In this document: positions 44,820 through 53,414 of the stretch, piece after piece
Numbering within the stretch: position 1 is the stretch's first letter
Layout: every line of letters begins with the position of its first letter
Origin: Competibacter_A sp037045535
Lineage (GTDB): Bacteria; Pseudomonadota; Gammaproteobacteria; Competibacterales; Competibacteraceae
Direction of reading: 5' to 3'
Length of the DNA stretch: 64,000 nucleotides
Assembly (NCBI GenBank): GCA_037045535.1
Contig: JBAOHI010000094.1
Location: 186,001-250,000, forward strand
Notes under the pieces: model-generated
The model's database searches: none
Told to the model about the DNA's origin: nothing
The model's input: the letters and a program-made list of their open reading frames with translations, nothing else
Position numbers and translations under genes: made by a program

Positions 44820-46222
44820 CACCCGATTCCCCACAAGTCAGCCTGAAGGGATAAACGCTTGTTTGGCGGCGGCGATCCCGAGAGCGAAGGCGTAGACTTT
44901 CTGCATACCCTCCCAGATGGCTTTGGGGCCGGGAGGGCCATCTCCCTTCCGGCCGAGGAAGCCACCGAAACCGGCGATGAGTCGGGTCATGTGGCCCAGA
45001 GGTGGCGGAGTGTCCGGGGGCTTGGTGCGACGGGCGACGATCCAGGCGGCCTGCCATTCCTCCGGGTCGAAGACCACCTCGCACGAGAGGTTTGGGCATT
45101 CCCGACCCCAGGTGACCCGATGCAAGATGCGCCAAGCGATGATCAAATAGATCACCAGAGCACGCTCCAGCCGTTCCAGCGTCCCCAGTTGCAGGCTCTC
45201 GACCCGGCAACCCGATTTCAAAATGCGGAAGAAAATCTCCACCAACCAGCGGCGACGATACCAGTCGATCAACTCCACGACCGTCTCCAGCGTTTCGGCG
45301 GGGCGGTTGGTCGACAAGCGCCAAACGATGGCCTGTTCCCCCGCCGGCGGGCGTTCCTCTCGCGCCAGGATCGCCGTGACCGTCACGGCCGGGGCACCCT
45401 TTCGAGCAGGCAGCGTCACCGTGTCCCGGTAGAGCGTTTGGCGCACCGGCCGCGCGGGCCGACCTGGCGTGGCGGGCAAGGTGAATTCCACCTCCCCCAG
45501 GGCCTGGGTCTGCTCCACCCGATGCCACACCTTCTCGCCGGCGGCGGTGTTCCGGTTATGTGTGGCCCGCACCAGCCAATCCGCCGGATGCCCCCGCCGC
45601 GCCGAAGCGTCCATCAGCGCTCGCAAATCCCCTTCTCGATCGGCGACATACACCAACCGCGTCTCCGGCGTTTGCTCCGCCAGATCGGCCACGATCTCGT
45701 AGCCTTCCACCCAGCGCACGCTTTCCTTGACCGCCACCTCACCCTTGGGCTTTCGCGTCCACATCCCAGCATCCACCCCCCCCCCAGCGCCAACCCTTGC
45801 GGCGTCACCACCAGGGTCGGATGCACGTACAGTCCGTGCTGGGCTTCGTCACTGAGCCGACCCCGCAATCCCCGGCTGTGAGGTGAAGTCCAGTTCCGTC
45901 GTGTCCTGAATGCATAAAGCCATTTCATGCCCCTGCATCCGTTCCGCCGTCCGTTGCGTATGGGCCTCCAGAATTTCCCGCCACTCCAACGCCGGGTTGT
46001 CCAACAGCCGGTAGGCCGCCTTGGTCTCCGCATACCCCCCGCTCGCTACCGGAATACTTCCCGTCGGCTGCGCCGAGAGCGCTTCCACCAGCCGGATCAA
46101 TCGCTTCCTCCGCCGCGCGTCTCCAAGCTCCACTCCCCCCAGTTCCCAGTCCACCCAACTCATCATCAATCCTCAAATACTTTATATACTACAGTATGTT
46201 AAAAGTTGTGGGGAATCGGGTG
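44820..46222 (-). mobile_element. IS4-family element, copy 4 (diverged, 1403 bp)
   Basis: Both terminal repeats are present (CACCCGATTCCCC at 44820; GGGGAATCGGGTG ending 46222). The flanks differ (TGCCTCTAATC versus GCTTCGGAACC), so the target duplication is missing and a rearrangement next to it is likely. The transposase 3' part is almost identical to the other copies, while the 5' part is clearly diverged. Confidence 0.88.
44838..46169 (-). pseudogene. IS4-family transposase, copy 4, frameshifted
   Basis: It starts MMMSWVDWELGGVELGDARR with six G in the run where the other copies have five, so here the natural ATG is in frame. The frame is lost near 45850 and again at a run of ten C (about 45775-45785) where the others have eight. 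The remaining 312 residues (DAGMWTRKPKGEV to the C-terminus) keep the catalytic motifs. It is a decayed copy that keeps the ancestral start. Confidence 0.85.
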
Positions 46223-46646
46223 GCTTCGGAACCCCTATCCGAAAAACGGGGTGGTGTAGGAAGCCCGTTTTGCGCGCCAGGACTGCACGCCCTGCCCGTT
46301 TCGGGCACGGTGTACCCACGCCAAAGTCGAGCCTCGGATTATTGGGTTACAGACCCAAGAACAACACGAAGTCCTTCAAGCCGCTCGGAAGCGACAAACC
46401 ACCGAACCATTCCGGGAGCAGTACGCGGCGCGGGCCGGTATCGAAAGCGCCCATGGACAAGCGATCCGGCGGTGTGGGTTACGCCGTTCGCGCTCTATCG
46501 GCATGGCCAAAACCCATTTACAGCATCTCATCACGGCCGCCGCCGTGAACCTAGTCCGACTCGAAGACTGGTGGAATGGCATTCCCTTAGCGCCCACCCG
46601 CTGTTCGCGGTTTACCGCCCTCAAACGATCTATCCAGACCGCCTGA
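46223..46646 (+). pseudogene. IS1182-family transposase, C-terminal fragment
   Basis: In one frame after a stop near 46254: DCTPCPFRARCTHAK (the Cys-rich region), then EPFREQYAARAGIESAHGQA, RRSRSIGMAKTHLQHLITAA and NLVRLEDWWNGIPLAPTR, ending at 46646. This is the DDE_Tnp_1_6 C-terminal part typical of IS1182. The N-terminal two thirds are absent. Confidence 0.75.
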
Positions 46647-46673
46647 GCGCGCTACGAATTCGCCAACAGTGTC

Positions 46674-46867
46674 AACGTTGCCAATGTCGTAAAGCGCGCA
46701 TTCAGCGCAATCACATCGGCTGTGCCTTCCTGGTCTGGGTCAGGCTCAAAGAACTGGCCGCGCATACCGGACGTACCGTCTATCAGCTCAAACATGGCTT
46801 GCTCGATGACTACCTCATTCAGCAACTCAAGAATCCGTCGCTCAAAATGCGTTTTGCGTAAGTCCTA
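46674..46867 (+). mobile_element. IS701-like element, right-end fragment
   Basis: It matches the last 190 bp of the full element at 59037-60120, ending TTTTGCGTAAGTCCTA. In this copy the transposase tail (IGCAFLVWVRLKELAAHTG) is in frame because it has one T fewer than the other two copies. Confidence 0.83.
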
Positions 46868-46913
46868 GCTAATATTCTACTCGAGTCAGAACGCATTGCC
46901 GCTTAGGAGAAGT

Positions 46914-47915
46914 TCAGCCGATCACCGGCAATTTGGTATTCGGGCCACTCACTGTTTCCATCGAAAGGGCAGGCCAGTGTAATACTGCCGTAGTTTTGCG
47001 CTTGGCTTCGACATCACGATAGATGAATTCCGCTTGTTCATCACTAATATTCAATTCTGACGCTAATGCGGTAGAGGGTTCACCTCTGTTGTAAGCTACG
47101 AGAGCCATATCCATCTTGTCGTAAGACAAGGCAAAATAGAATTCGTCCTGCCCTTGCGCCATGCTATAGGTATCAGTAGTTGGTTGAGCCTTGCAGATCT
47201 CTTCGGGGAGTTCCAGGTAGCGTGCCAAAGCATACACCTGAGTCTTATACAGATGCGCGATGGGTTTCAAATCAGCCGAACCATCGCCATTTTTTACGAA
47301 GAACCCCTGGTCATATTCCAACCGGTTAGGCGTACCGACCACTGCATAGTGCAGACGATCCGCATGAAAATATTCTAGAGTTTTGCGCACCCGCTGCTTG
47401 AAGTTGGTAGCGGCGACGATCTGCAAGTAGTTTTTCGAATCCAGTCGTTCCTCGAAAACTTGCCCCTCCGGTGCTTGCACGATCAGCTTAAAATAATTGA
47501 AGTGCCCAGTTTGTCCACCGGCAATGACGATCTTATTTTTCCAACCCTCAGCGTAGGCCGGAAAAAGATTCCGGATTGCCGCATCACGCCAACGGTAACA
47601 GCCCAAAGCATCCAAGACCGGCGCGATGTCGAATTCCTCGTGGGCGATGCCGAGCTGCTCCACCATCTTGCGACCGCGAATCGAGCTTTCGGAAGCAGAA
47701 TCGCGCTCCGGCAGTAGCAAACCGAACACGCGCTCGCGTCCCATGGCGCGCACGGCCAGAGCGGCGCAGACCGAGCTGTCCACCCCACCGGAAATAGCGA
47801 CGACCAAGCCACGGCGGTGCAGATGACTACGCAACAACTCCCGCATACGCTCAGCAATCTTGGTGACTTCGGCGGCCTCGTCGAGCTTGAGCGCGGCTGT
47901 AAGACTTATGGACAT
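46914..47915 (-). CDS. NAD-synthase-like ATP pyrophosphatase, 333 aa
   Basis: An N-type ATP pyrophosphatase of the NAD synthetase (NadE) family. It has the PP-loop VVAISGGVDSSVCAALAVRAM (about residues 37-57), the SADLKPIAHLYKTQVYALAR region (about 210-230) and the downstream acidic AQPTTDTYSMAQGQDEF. NadE amidates an adenylated carboxylate using ammonia. Housekeeping NadE usually has a different context. Here it is the third gene of a carrier-protein/AMP-ligase operon near an AsnB-type amidotransferase. I therefore suspect amide or amine formation on a polysaccharide substituent rather than NAD synthesis, which cannot be excluded. Spacing to the upstream ligase is 22 bp. Confidence 0.8.
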   Translation of the reverse strand: MSISLTAALKLDEAAEVTKIAERMRELLRSHLHRRGLVVAISGGVDSSVCAALAVRAMGRERVFGLLLPERDSASESSIRGRKMVEQLGIAHEEFDIAPVLDALGCYRWRDAAIRNLFPAYAEGWKNKIVIAGGQTGHFNYFKLIVQAPEGQVFEERLDSKNYLQIVAATNFKQRVRKTLEYFHADRLHYAVVGTPNRLEYDQGFFVKNGDGSADLKPIAHLYKTQVYALARYLELPEEICKAQPTTDTYSMAQGQDEFYFALSYDKMDMALVAYNRGEPSTALASELNISDEQAEFIYRDVEAKRKTTAVLHWPALSMETVSGPNTKLPVIG

Positions 47916-47937
47916 GGCAAACTCCTCAGTAAAGATA

Positions 47938-49509
47938 TCAGGCCGACTCCGTGATTAACGCAGCGTACTGTTCCAGGATCAGCTTGCGGGACAATTTGCC
48001 ATTCTCGGTACGGGGCAGTTCGGATACCAATAGAACGTGCTTGGGCACCATGTAGTTTTCCAACCGCTCGCTGCACACGTGTTTGATCTGCTGTACGCTT
48101 AGTTTGTCCCCTTCACGCGGAGTGACAAAGGCGCACACCACCTCCCCTAGTAAGGGATCAGGAACACCAGCCACCACCGCCTCCCGTACAGCCGACAGGC
48201 TGTAGATAGCGTTTTCGACCTCGGCGGGACTAACTTTCTCCCCCCGGCTCTTGATGATTTCGTCGTTACGCGCTACGAAATAGAAATCGCCCTCTGCATC
48301 CTGCCGGAACAGGTCGCCACTTTTCAACAGGAACTCGCCGGGTAAGGGACCCGGCGCTAACACTTCGGCCGTTTTTTCCGGTTGATTCCAGTAGCCCCGC
48401 ATCACATGTGGACCGCGCACGTACAGAATACCCACTTCGCCCGGCATCACCAGCTGCCCCTTCTCATCCAGTAACAGTAGTTCGGTGCCAGGAATCGCGC
48501 GTCCCACCGATTCCGGTTTGACCTCGGCACGTGTGGGCTCCAGATAGGCACTCCGAATGCACTCGGTCTGGCCATACATCTTATAAAGGCCAGCATTCGG
48601 GAACAGCCGCTGGAGGCCCGGAATGAACTCCACCGGCAGCGCCGCCGCCGCGTTCGTGAGCAACCGCACGCTGGGGAAGCGCAGCGATTGCTTGGCATCC
48701 TGCGCTAGCATCATCGCATAGACCGTGGGTACGCTGGCGAAGATGGTGACAGCTTCGTCATGCATCCGCTTGAACACCTGCGCCGGATAGGTAAAGGACC
48801 GTTCCAGTACCAGCATCGCTCCAGCACGCACCGCCGAAAACCACTGGAACAGGCCATAGCCGAAGTTGAGCGGCAGCGCGGAAAACAGGCGGTCGTCTTG
48901 GGAAAAACCCAGATATTCGTTGATGCTATCAAGTACGAACAACAGCGACTGATGGGTATGCATGACCCCCTTGGGTTCGCCGGTAGTGCCGGAGGTATAG
49001 AGCAACGCGGCTAAATCCAGAGTGATCGTGGACTGGGGTAGTGGCGTGGTCGGCAGATTGGCCAAAGCAGCGTCCAAATTCTCCACGCCCGCCGGCAACG
49101 CTTCGATATCGGACGCGCACAACACCCGCAGAGCTGGCGACTGCTCCGCCACTGGGCCGAACACACGCGCCAAATGGGATTCGCTGAGCAATATACGAGC
49201 ACCTGCATCGCGCAGGATAAAGGCTAATTTGTCACGCTTTGTTTGAGCATTGACAGTGACGAATACGCCACCGGCTAGTAACACGCTGAAGACGGATGCA
49301 GCACACCGCCAACCGCTGTCCATGAAAATCACCACGCGCTCGCCCCGTTGAAGGCCACGCAGATGCAGGGCATGGGCGAGACGGCAAGCGTAATCCCCGA
49401 TCTCACGGTAGCTCAACCGCGCGTCACCGGCGACCAGCGCCGTGCGCTCAGGATGGCGCGCAACCGTGGTAAGTAGGGTTTCTTGCAAGAGGCGGGGAAT
49501 GGTGCTCAC
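47938..49509 (-). CDS. AMP-forming acyl-CoA/acyl-carrier ligase (ANL superfamily), 523 aa
   Basis: An adenylate-forming enzyme of class I. It has the P-loop-like A3 motif ALLYTSGTTGEPKGVMHTHQS (about residues 168-188), A5 KMYGQTECIRSAY, A7 FLLKSGDLFRQDAEGDFYFV, A8 hinge NDEIIKSRGEKVSPAEVENAIYSL and A10 catalytic lysine region PRTENGKLSRK. It activates a carboxylic acid with ATP and loads it on a thiol, most likely the phosphopantetheine of the carrier protein encoded 11 bp upstream. Related ligases occur in exosortase-associated EPS loci. The acid is unknown. Confidence 0.87.
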   Translation of the reverse strand: MSTIPRLLQETLLTTVARHPERTALVAGDARLSYREIGDYACRLAHALHLRGLQRGERVVIFMDSGWRCAASVFSVLLAGGVFVTVNAQTKRDKLAFILRDAGARILLSESHLARVFGPVAEQSPALRVLCASDIEALPAGVENLDAALANLPTTPLPQSTITLDLAALLYTSGTTGEPKGVMHTHQSLLFVLDSINEYLGFSQDDRLFSALPLNFGYGLFQWFSAVRAGAMLVLERSFTYPAQVFKRMHDEAVTIFASVPTVYAMMLAQDAKQSLRFPSVRLLTNAAAALPVEFIPGLQRLFPNAGLYKMYGQTECIRSAYLEPTRAEVKPESVGRAIPGTELLLLDEKGQLVMPGEVGILYVRGPHVMRGYWNQPEKTAEVLAPGPLPGEFLLKSGDLFRQDAEGDFYFVARNDEIIKSRGEKVSPAEVENAIYSLSAVREAVVAGVPDPLLGEVVCAFVTPREGDKLSVQQIKHVCSERLENYMVPKHVLLVSELPRTENGKLSRKLILEQYAALITESA

Positions 49510-49520
49510 ACGATTTTGCT

Positions 49521-49775
49521 TCAGGCGGCAACGGCTTGTTTACGCTGGATGAAAACAACCAAGTTATCGATTGAATCCAGGTTTTCCGGCAGCATCTCAT
49601 CGTCTTCTACTTTGATATCGTAAGTTTCCTCGATGAAAAGTATGATTTCCAAAACGCCTGTGGAGTCGATGATGCCTCCGGCAAGAAAGGAATCGCTATC
49701 CTGTAGGGCCGACTCATCATCGGTGAACAGGAAATTTTCCAAAACGTAACGGCGAATAGTTTGCTTAATGTTCAT
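49521..49775 (-). CDS. Acyl carrier protein, 84 aa
   Basis: A small acidic four-helix carrier protein. The phosphopantetheine attachment motif is the serine of FLAGGIIDSTGVLEIILFIE (GxDS, about residue 38), followed by the usual acidic helix (YDIKVEDDEMLPENLDSIDNLVVF). Its start, MNIKQTIRRYV, follows the expected layout. It is the first gene of the module ACP, ligase, NadE-like enzyme. It probably carries the activated acyl or aminoacyl group for transfer to the polysaccharide. A diverged remnant of an asnB 3' end lies just upstream, which suggests that asnB once preceded it directly. Confidence 0.87.
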   Translation of the reverse strand: MNIKQTIRRYVLENFLFTDDESALQDSDSFLAGGIIDSTGVLEIILFIEETYDIKVEDDEMLPENLDSIDNLVVFIQRKQAVAA

Positions 49776-49814
49776 AGCTGGCCTTTGGGTAAATCTGCGA
49801 GACGTTGCACTTAA

Positions 49815-49883
49815 CTAGCGGATCGTTTGAGAAAACCGTTCGATAAAATAATCATAGTTATCTTCGGCAAAACTGACACTCAT
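49815..49883 (-). pseudogene. 3'-terminal fragment of a second asnB-like gene
   Basis: The frame reads ...EDNYDYFIERFSQTIR-stop, matching the tail of the intact AsnB encoded at 53411-55393 (LCHDYFIERFSRTIN). DNA similarity continues through the spacer into the carrier-protein start (MNIKQ versus MSIKQ downstream of the intact asnB). The fragment is cut on its 5' side about 100 bp before the IS4/IS110 composite. Confidence 0.65.
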
Positions 49884-49988
49884 AACCAATCAGCATTCTT
49901 TCGTGAGAAAATAACATTGATTTGGCTCAAGATAGGTTCTCGAATTCGGGTAGGTTTCCGGTGGTCTTTATGAAGCACCCGATTCCCC

Positions 49989-50279
49989 ATGTATGGTCCG
50001 TCCCGCGTGGTCAAGGGCTGAGTTCAGCTTAAAGTGAAAGAAGGTTGCGCACATGTATCCGGCCTCTGTTGGGCAGGAACCCCGGCCTTGATGGAAATCC
50101 GCGCACCCCGAGCCTTATCACAAACTGCGGCCTCAACGGCCAGTGGGTAAGCCAGGCTTTCGAGATGCCGGTCTGACCTGTTCACGCCATCGCTGTCACT
50201 CAACACCTTGCAACCTGAGGCAACTGACACACCGAAATAAGGGGGTTGTGGTGCCCGGGCGGGTTAACTGCCGTCCGAG
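49989..50279 (-). ncRNA. Candidate bridge-RNA region of the IS110/IS1111-type element (copy 2)
   Basis: The same 290-bp non-coding right end as 44046-44336, with no visible differences. The persistence of this non-coding segment while the recombinase carries a stop fits an RNA function. Confidence 0.4.
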
Positions 50280-51302
50280 TCAGGCGGCGACGGGAACCTG
50301 ATAGGTGGTCCCCCGCGTCAGCACCGCCCAGGCGGTCCGGGCCATTTTGTTGGCCAGCGCCACGGCAGCCACCGGAACCCCGCGCCGCTCCTTGAGCGCC
50401 CAAACCCAGCGACTGCGCGGATCGTCATGCCGGTCGGCATAGCGCAACACGGCCCGAGCGCCGTGGATGAACAAAGCACGGAGGTAGGCATCGCCGCGTT
50501 TGCTGATGCTACCCAGCTGCGACCGGCCGCCGGTACTGTGTTGGCGTGGGACCAAGCCGAGGGCGGCCGCGCAGTCGCGACCGCTGGCAAACTGACACCC
50601 GCCCCCGAAGGCGGCCACGAAGGCGGACGCCCCGAGCACTCCAATGCCAGGGATACTCCGCAGGCGCCGACACGGCTCCAAAGTTTGCGTCTGCTGTTTC
50701 AGCCGCTGTTCCAACGCCGCAATCCGTTCGTCCAGATGAACCCACTCCCGTTGGAGTTCCGCCAGCAGCTCGCGCCCCAACGCCTGCAACCCGCCATCCG
50801 CCGTTTCCAGGATCTCTGGCAGGCGTCGGCGCAAGGCCGTCGGTCCCCGGGGGACCGTGAGGCCGAATTCCAGCAACAGGCCACGGAGCTGGTTGATAAT
50901 CGCCGTGCGCTGGGTAACGGCGCCCGACCGCAGCCGATGGAGGGCTTGCAGTTCCTGTTGGGCGATGGTCTTGATCGCCACGAACCGCATCGTCGGTCGG
51001 GTGACCGCCTCGGCGATCGCTTCGGCGTCCCGGAAATCGTTCTTGTTCGATTTCACGTAGGCCTTCACAAAGCCCGGATGGATCAAGCGCACCGTGTGAC
51101 CGCAGTCGGTCAACACTCGCGCCAGGTGATGCGCGCCGCCGCAGGCCTCCATCCCGATCAGACACGGGACTTGTTGGGCCAGCTATTCCACCAGCCCGCC
51201 TCGACTGAAAGTCTTGCGCAGCACCGGCTTGCCTTGAGCATCCGCGCCATGAACGTGCAACACCGTCTTTCCCACATCAATTCCAATCACGCTAAGCTTC
51301 AT
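50280..51302 (-). pseudogene. IS110-family recombinase with an in-frame TAG at codon 40 (copy 2)
   Basis: It reads as copy 1 from ATG 51302, with the TAG at 51185-51183 and the full C-terminal domain (HGARAVLRYADRHDD). It has the same first Asp (GIDVGK) before the stop, and Glu and Asp residues after it. Carrying the same nonsense codon, it either descends from the same inactive parent by segment duplication or is moved by an active copy elsewhere. Confidence 0.87.
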
Positions 51303-51395
51303 GGTATCCGCTCCGCTCTTCAGTGACATACTCCATTTAGTCTATGCAGGCCATCAAGGCCGTGCAGGGAGCGGGGCGGACCATACCATTACAAG

Positions 51396-52736
51396 TCAGC
51401 CAGAGGGGATAAACGCCTGTTTGACGGCGGCGATCCCGAGAGCGAAGGCGTAGACTTTCTGCATACCCTCCCAGATGGCTTTGGGGCCGGGAGGGCCATC
51501 TCCCTTCCGGCCGAGGAAGCCACCGAAACCGGCGATGAGTCGGGTCATGTGGCCCAGAGGTGGCGGAGTGTCCGGGGGCTTGGTGCGACGGGCGACGATC
51601 CAGGCGGCCTGCCATTCCTCCGGGTCGAAGACCACCTCGCACGAGAGGTTTGGGCATTCCCGACCCCAGGTGACCCGATGCAAGATGCGCCAAGCGATGA
51701 TCAAATAGATCACCAGAGCACGCTCCAGCCGTTCCAGCGTCCCCAGTTGCAGGCTCTCGACCCGGCAACCCGATTTCAAAATGCGGAAGAAAATCTCCAC
51801 CAACCAGCGGCGACGATACCAGTCGATCAACTCCACGACCGTCTCCAGCGTTTCGGCGGGGCGGTTGGTCGACAAGCGCCAAACGATGGCCTGTTCCCCC
51901 GCCGGCGGGCGTTCCTCTCGCGCCAGGATCGCCGTGACCGTCACGGCCGGGGCACCCTTTCGAGCAGGCAGCGTCACCGTGTCCCGGTAGAGCGTTTGGC
52001 GCACCGGCCGCGCGGGCCGACCTGGCGTGGCGGGCAAGGTGAATTCCACCTCCCCCAGGGCCTGGGTCTGCTCCACCCGATGCCACACCTTCTCGCCGGC
52101 GGCGGTGTTCCGGTTATGTGTGGCCCGCACCAGCCAATCCGCCGGATGCCCCCGCCGCGCCGAAGCGTCCATCAGCGCTCGCAAATCCCCTTCTCGATCG
52201 GCGACATACACCAACCGCGTCTCCGGCGTTTGCTCCGCCAGATCGGCCACGATCTCGTAGCCTTCCACCCAGCGCACGCTTTCCTTGACCGCCACCTCAC
52301 CCTTGGGCTTTCGCGTCCACATCCCAGCATCCACCCCCCCCAGCGCCAACCCTTGCGGCGTCACCACCAGGGTCGGATGCACGTACAACCCATGTTGGGC
52401 TTCATAGCTCAGCCGACCTAGCCCCGCAATCCCCGGCTGCGAGGTGAAGTCCAATTCCGTCGTGTCCTGAAGGCACAGCACCACCGCTTGCCCCCGCATT
52501 CGCTCCACCGTCCGCTGCGTATGCACTTCCAGCATCTCCCGCCACTCCAGCGCCGGGTTGTCCAGCAACCGGTAGGCCGCCTTGGTCTCCGCCCAGCCCC
52601 CGCTCGCTACCGGAATACTGTCCGTCGGACACGCCGAGAGGTCTTCCACCAGCCGAATCAGCCGCTTCGTCCGCCGAGCATCCCCAAGTGCCACTCCCCC
52701 AGTTCCCATTCCACCCAACTCATCGGTAATCCTCAA
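51396..52736 (-). CDS. IS4-family transposase, copy 5, 446 aa
   Basis: The protein appears identical to copy 1 (EMLEVHTQRTVERMRGQAVV version of the variable patch), with intact DDE and Y-R-E-K motifs. Same TTG frame opening. Confidence 0.9.
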   Translation of the reverse strand: MRITDELGGMGTGGVALGDARRTKRLIRLVEDLSACPTDSIPVASGGWAETKAAYRLLDNPALEWREMLEVHTQRTVERMRGQAVVLCLQDTTELDFTSQPGIAGLGRLSYEAQHGLYVHPTLVVTPQGLALGGVDAGMWTRKPKGEVAVKESVRWVEGYEIVADLAEQTPETRLVYVADREGDLRALMDASARRGHPADWLVRATHNRNTAAGEKVWHRVEQTQALGEVEFTLPATPGRPARPVRQTLYRDTVTLPARKGAPAVTVTAILAREERPPAGEQAIVWRLSTNRPAETLETVVELIDWYRRRWLVEIFFRILKSGCRVESLQLGTLERLERALVIYLIIAWRILHRVTWGRECPNLSCEVVFDPEEWQAAWIVARRTKPPDTPPPLGHMTRLIAGFGGFLGRKGDGPPGPKAIWEGMQKVYAFALGIAAVKQAFIPSG

Positions 52737-52781
52737 ATACTCAATAGATTAAAACACCTTGGAATTGTGGGGAATCGGGTG

Positions 52782-52925
52782 GCTTCAACCACCAGCGACT
52801 GCTTGAGCCCCTCGGATACATCTCACCTGCCGAGGCTGAGAACCGGTATTATCTGCAACTCGCCGCACAGGCCGAACATGCCTGCACTTAGATCACCAAG
52901 CCTCCGCGAAACCCGGGGCGGTTCA
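52782..52925 (+). pseudogene. IS3-family OrfB C-terminal fragment with IS right end
   Basis: NHQRLLEPLGYISPAEAENR and the tail YYLQLAAQAEHACT-stop are the end of an IS3 OrfB, followed by the right terminal repeat (CCTCCGCGAAACCCGGGGCGGTTCA, ending 52925). This matches the left end at 41057 (TGAACCGCCCCGGG). The 5' side is cut by IS4 copy 5. Confidence 0.75.
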
Positions 52926-52926
52926 G

Positions 52927-53271
52927 TACTGACGCGGGGGACCACCTATCAGGTTCCCGTCGCCGCCTGACTCGGACGGCAGTTAACCCGCCCGGGCACC
53001 ACAACCCCCTTATTTCGGTGTGTCAGTTGCCTCAGGTTGCAAGGTGTTGAGTGACAGCGATGGCGTGAACAGGTCAGACCGGCATCTCGAAAGCCTGGCT
53101 TACCCACTGGCCGTTGAGGCCGCAGTTTGTGATAAGGCTCGGGGTGCGCGGATTTCCATCAAGGCCGGGGTTCCTGCCCAACAGAGGCCGGATACATGTG
53201 CGCAACCTTCTTTCACTTTAAGCTGAACTCAGCCCTTGACCACACGGGACGGACCATACATGGGGAATCGG
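52927..53271 (+). mobile_element. IS110 right-end fragment plus 10 bp of an IS4 end
   Basis: It carries the last 40 bp of the recombinase gene and the whole 290-bp non-coding right end, finishing GGACCATACAT at 53261, followed by GGGGAATCGG of an IS4 terminal repeat. It is truncated on the left by the IS3 end. It is a third copy of the candidate bridge RNA, without any recombinase in cis. Confidence 0.83.
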
Positions 53272-53357
53272 ATGCTCTCTAACCCACAACTGGTGTCTTA
53301 TGCCCTTACTCGGCGTATACCGAATTAGTGCCCGTATGATTGGAATGAGCAGTGGTC

Positions 53358-53414
53358 TCACCCACTTTTTGGAATAGCCTTTAGCATATTGCGAATGATT
53401 TGCTTGATGCTCAT
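53358..53414 (-). pseudogene. 5' stub of a gene coupled to asnB
   Basis: ATG at 53414 overlaps the asnB stop (ATGA) and opens MSIKQIIRNMLKAIPKSG-stop. The first codons and upstream DNA resemble the carrier-protein start at 49775. The next 90 bp could continue in another frame (SKKWVRPLLIPIIRALIRYTP) before the IS4/IS110 junction. It is either a truncated second carrier-protein gene or a different gene sharing the start region. Confidence 0.45.

Larger units (their letters stand above)
49989..51390 (-). mobile_element. IS110-family element of IS1111 type, copy 2 (1402 bp)
   Basis: Full element in the same position and orientation relative to the IS4 host as copy 1, and 9 bp longer because copy 1 has a small deletion. 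The non-coding right end with the candidate bridge RNA is at 49989-50279. Confidence 0.87.
49976..52781 (-). mobile_element. IS4-family element, copy 5, carrying an IS110 element in its right end
   Basis: CACCCGATTCCCC (49976) to GGGGAATCGGGTG (52781). Removing the IS110 insert (49989-51390, 1402 bp) leaves 1404 bp. The outer flanks do not repeat each other (TCTTTATGAAG versus GCTTCAACCAC), so this composite is probably at a recombination junction rather than a fresh insertion. Confidence 0.9.

Noticed and set aside
50427..51326. Plus-strand 299-codon frame in IS110 copy 2
   Set aside because: Antisense shadow of the recombinase gene.
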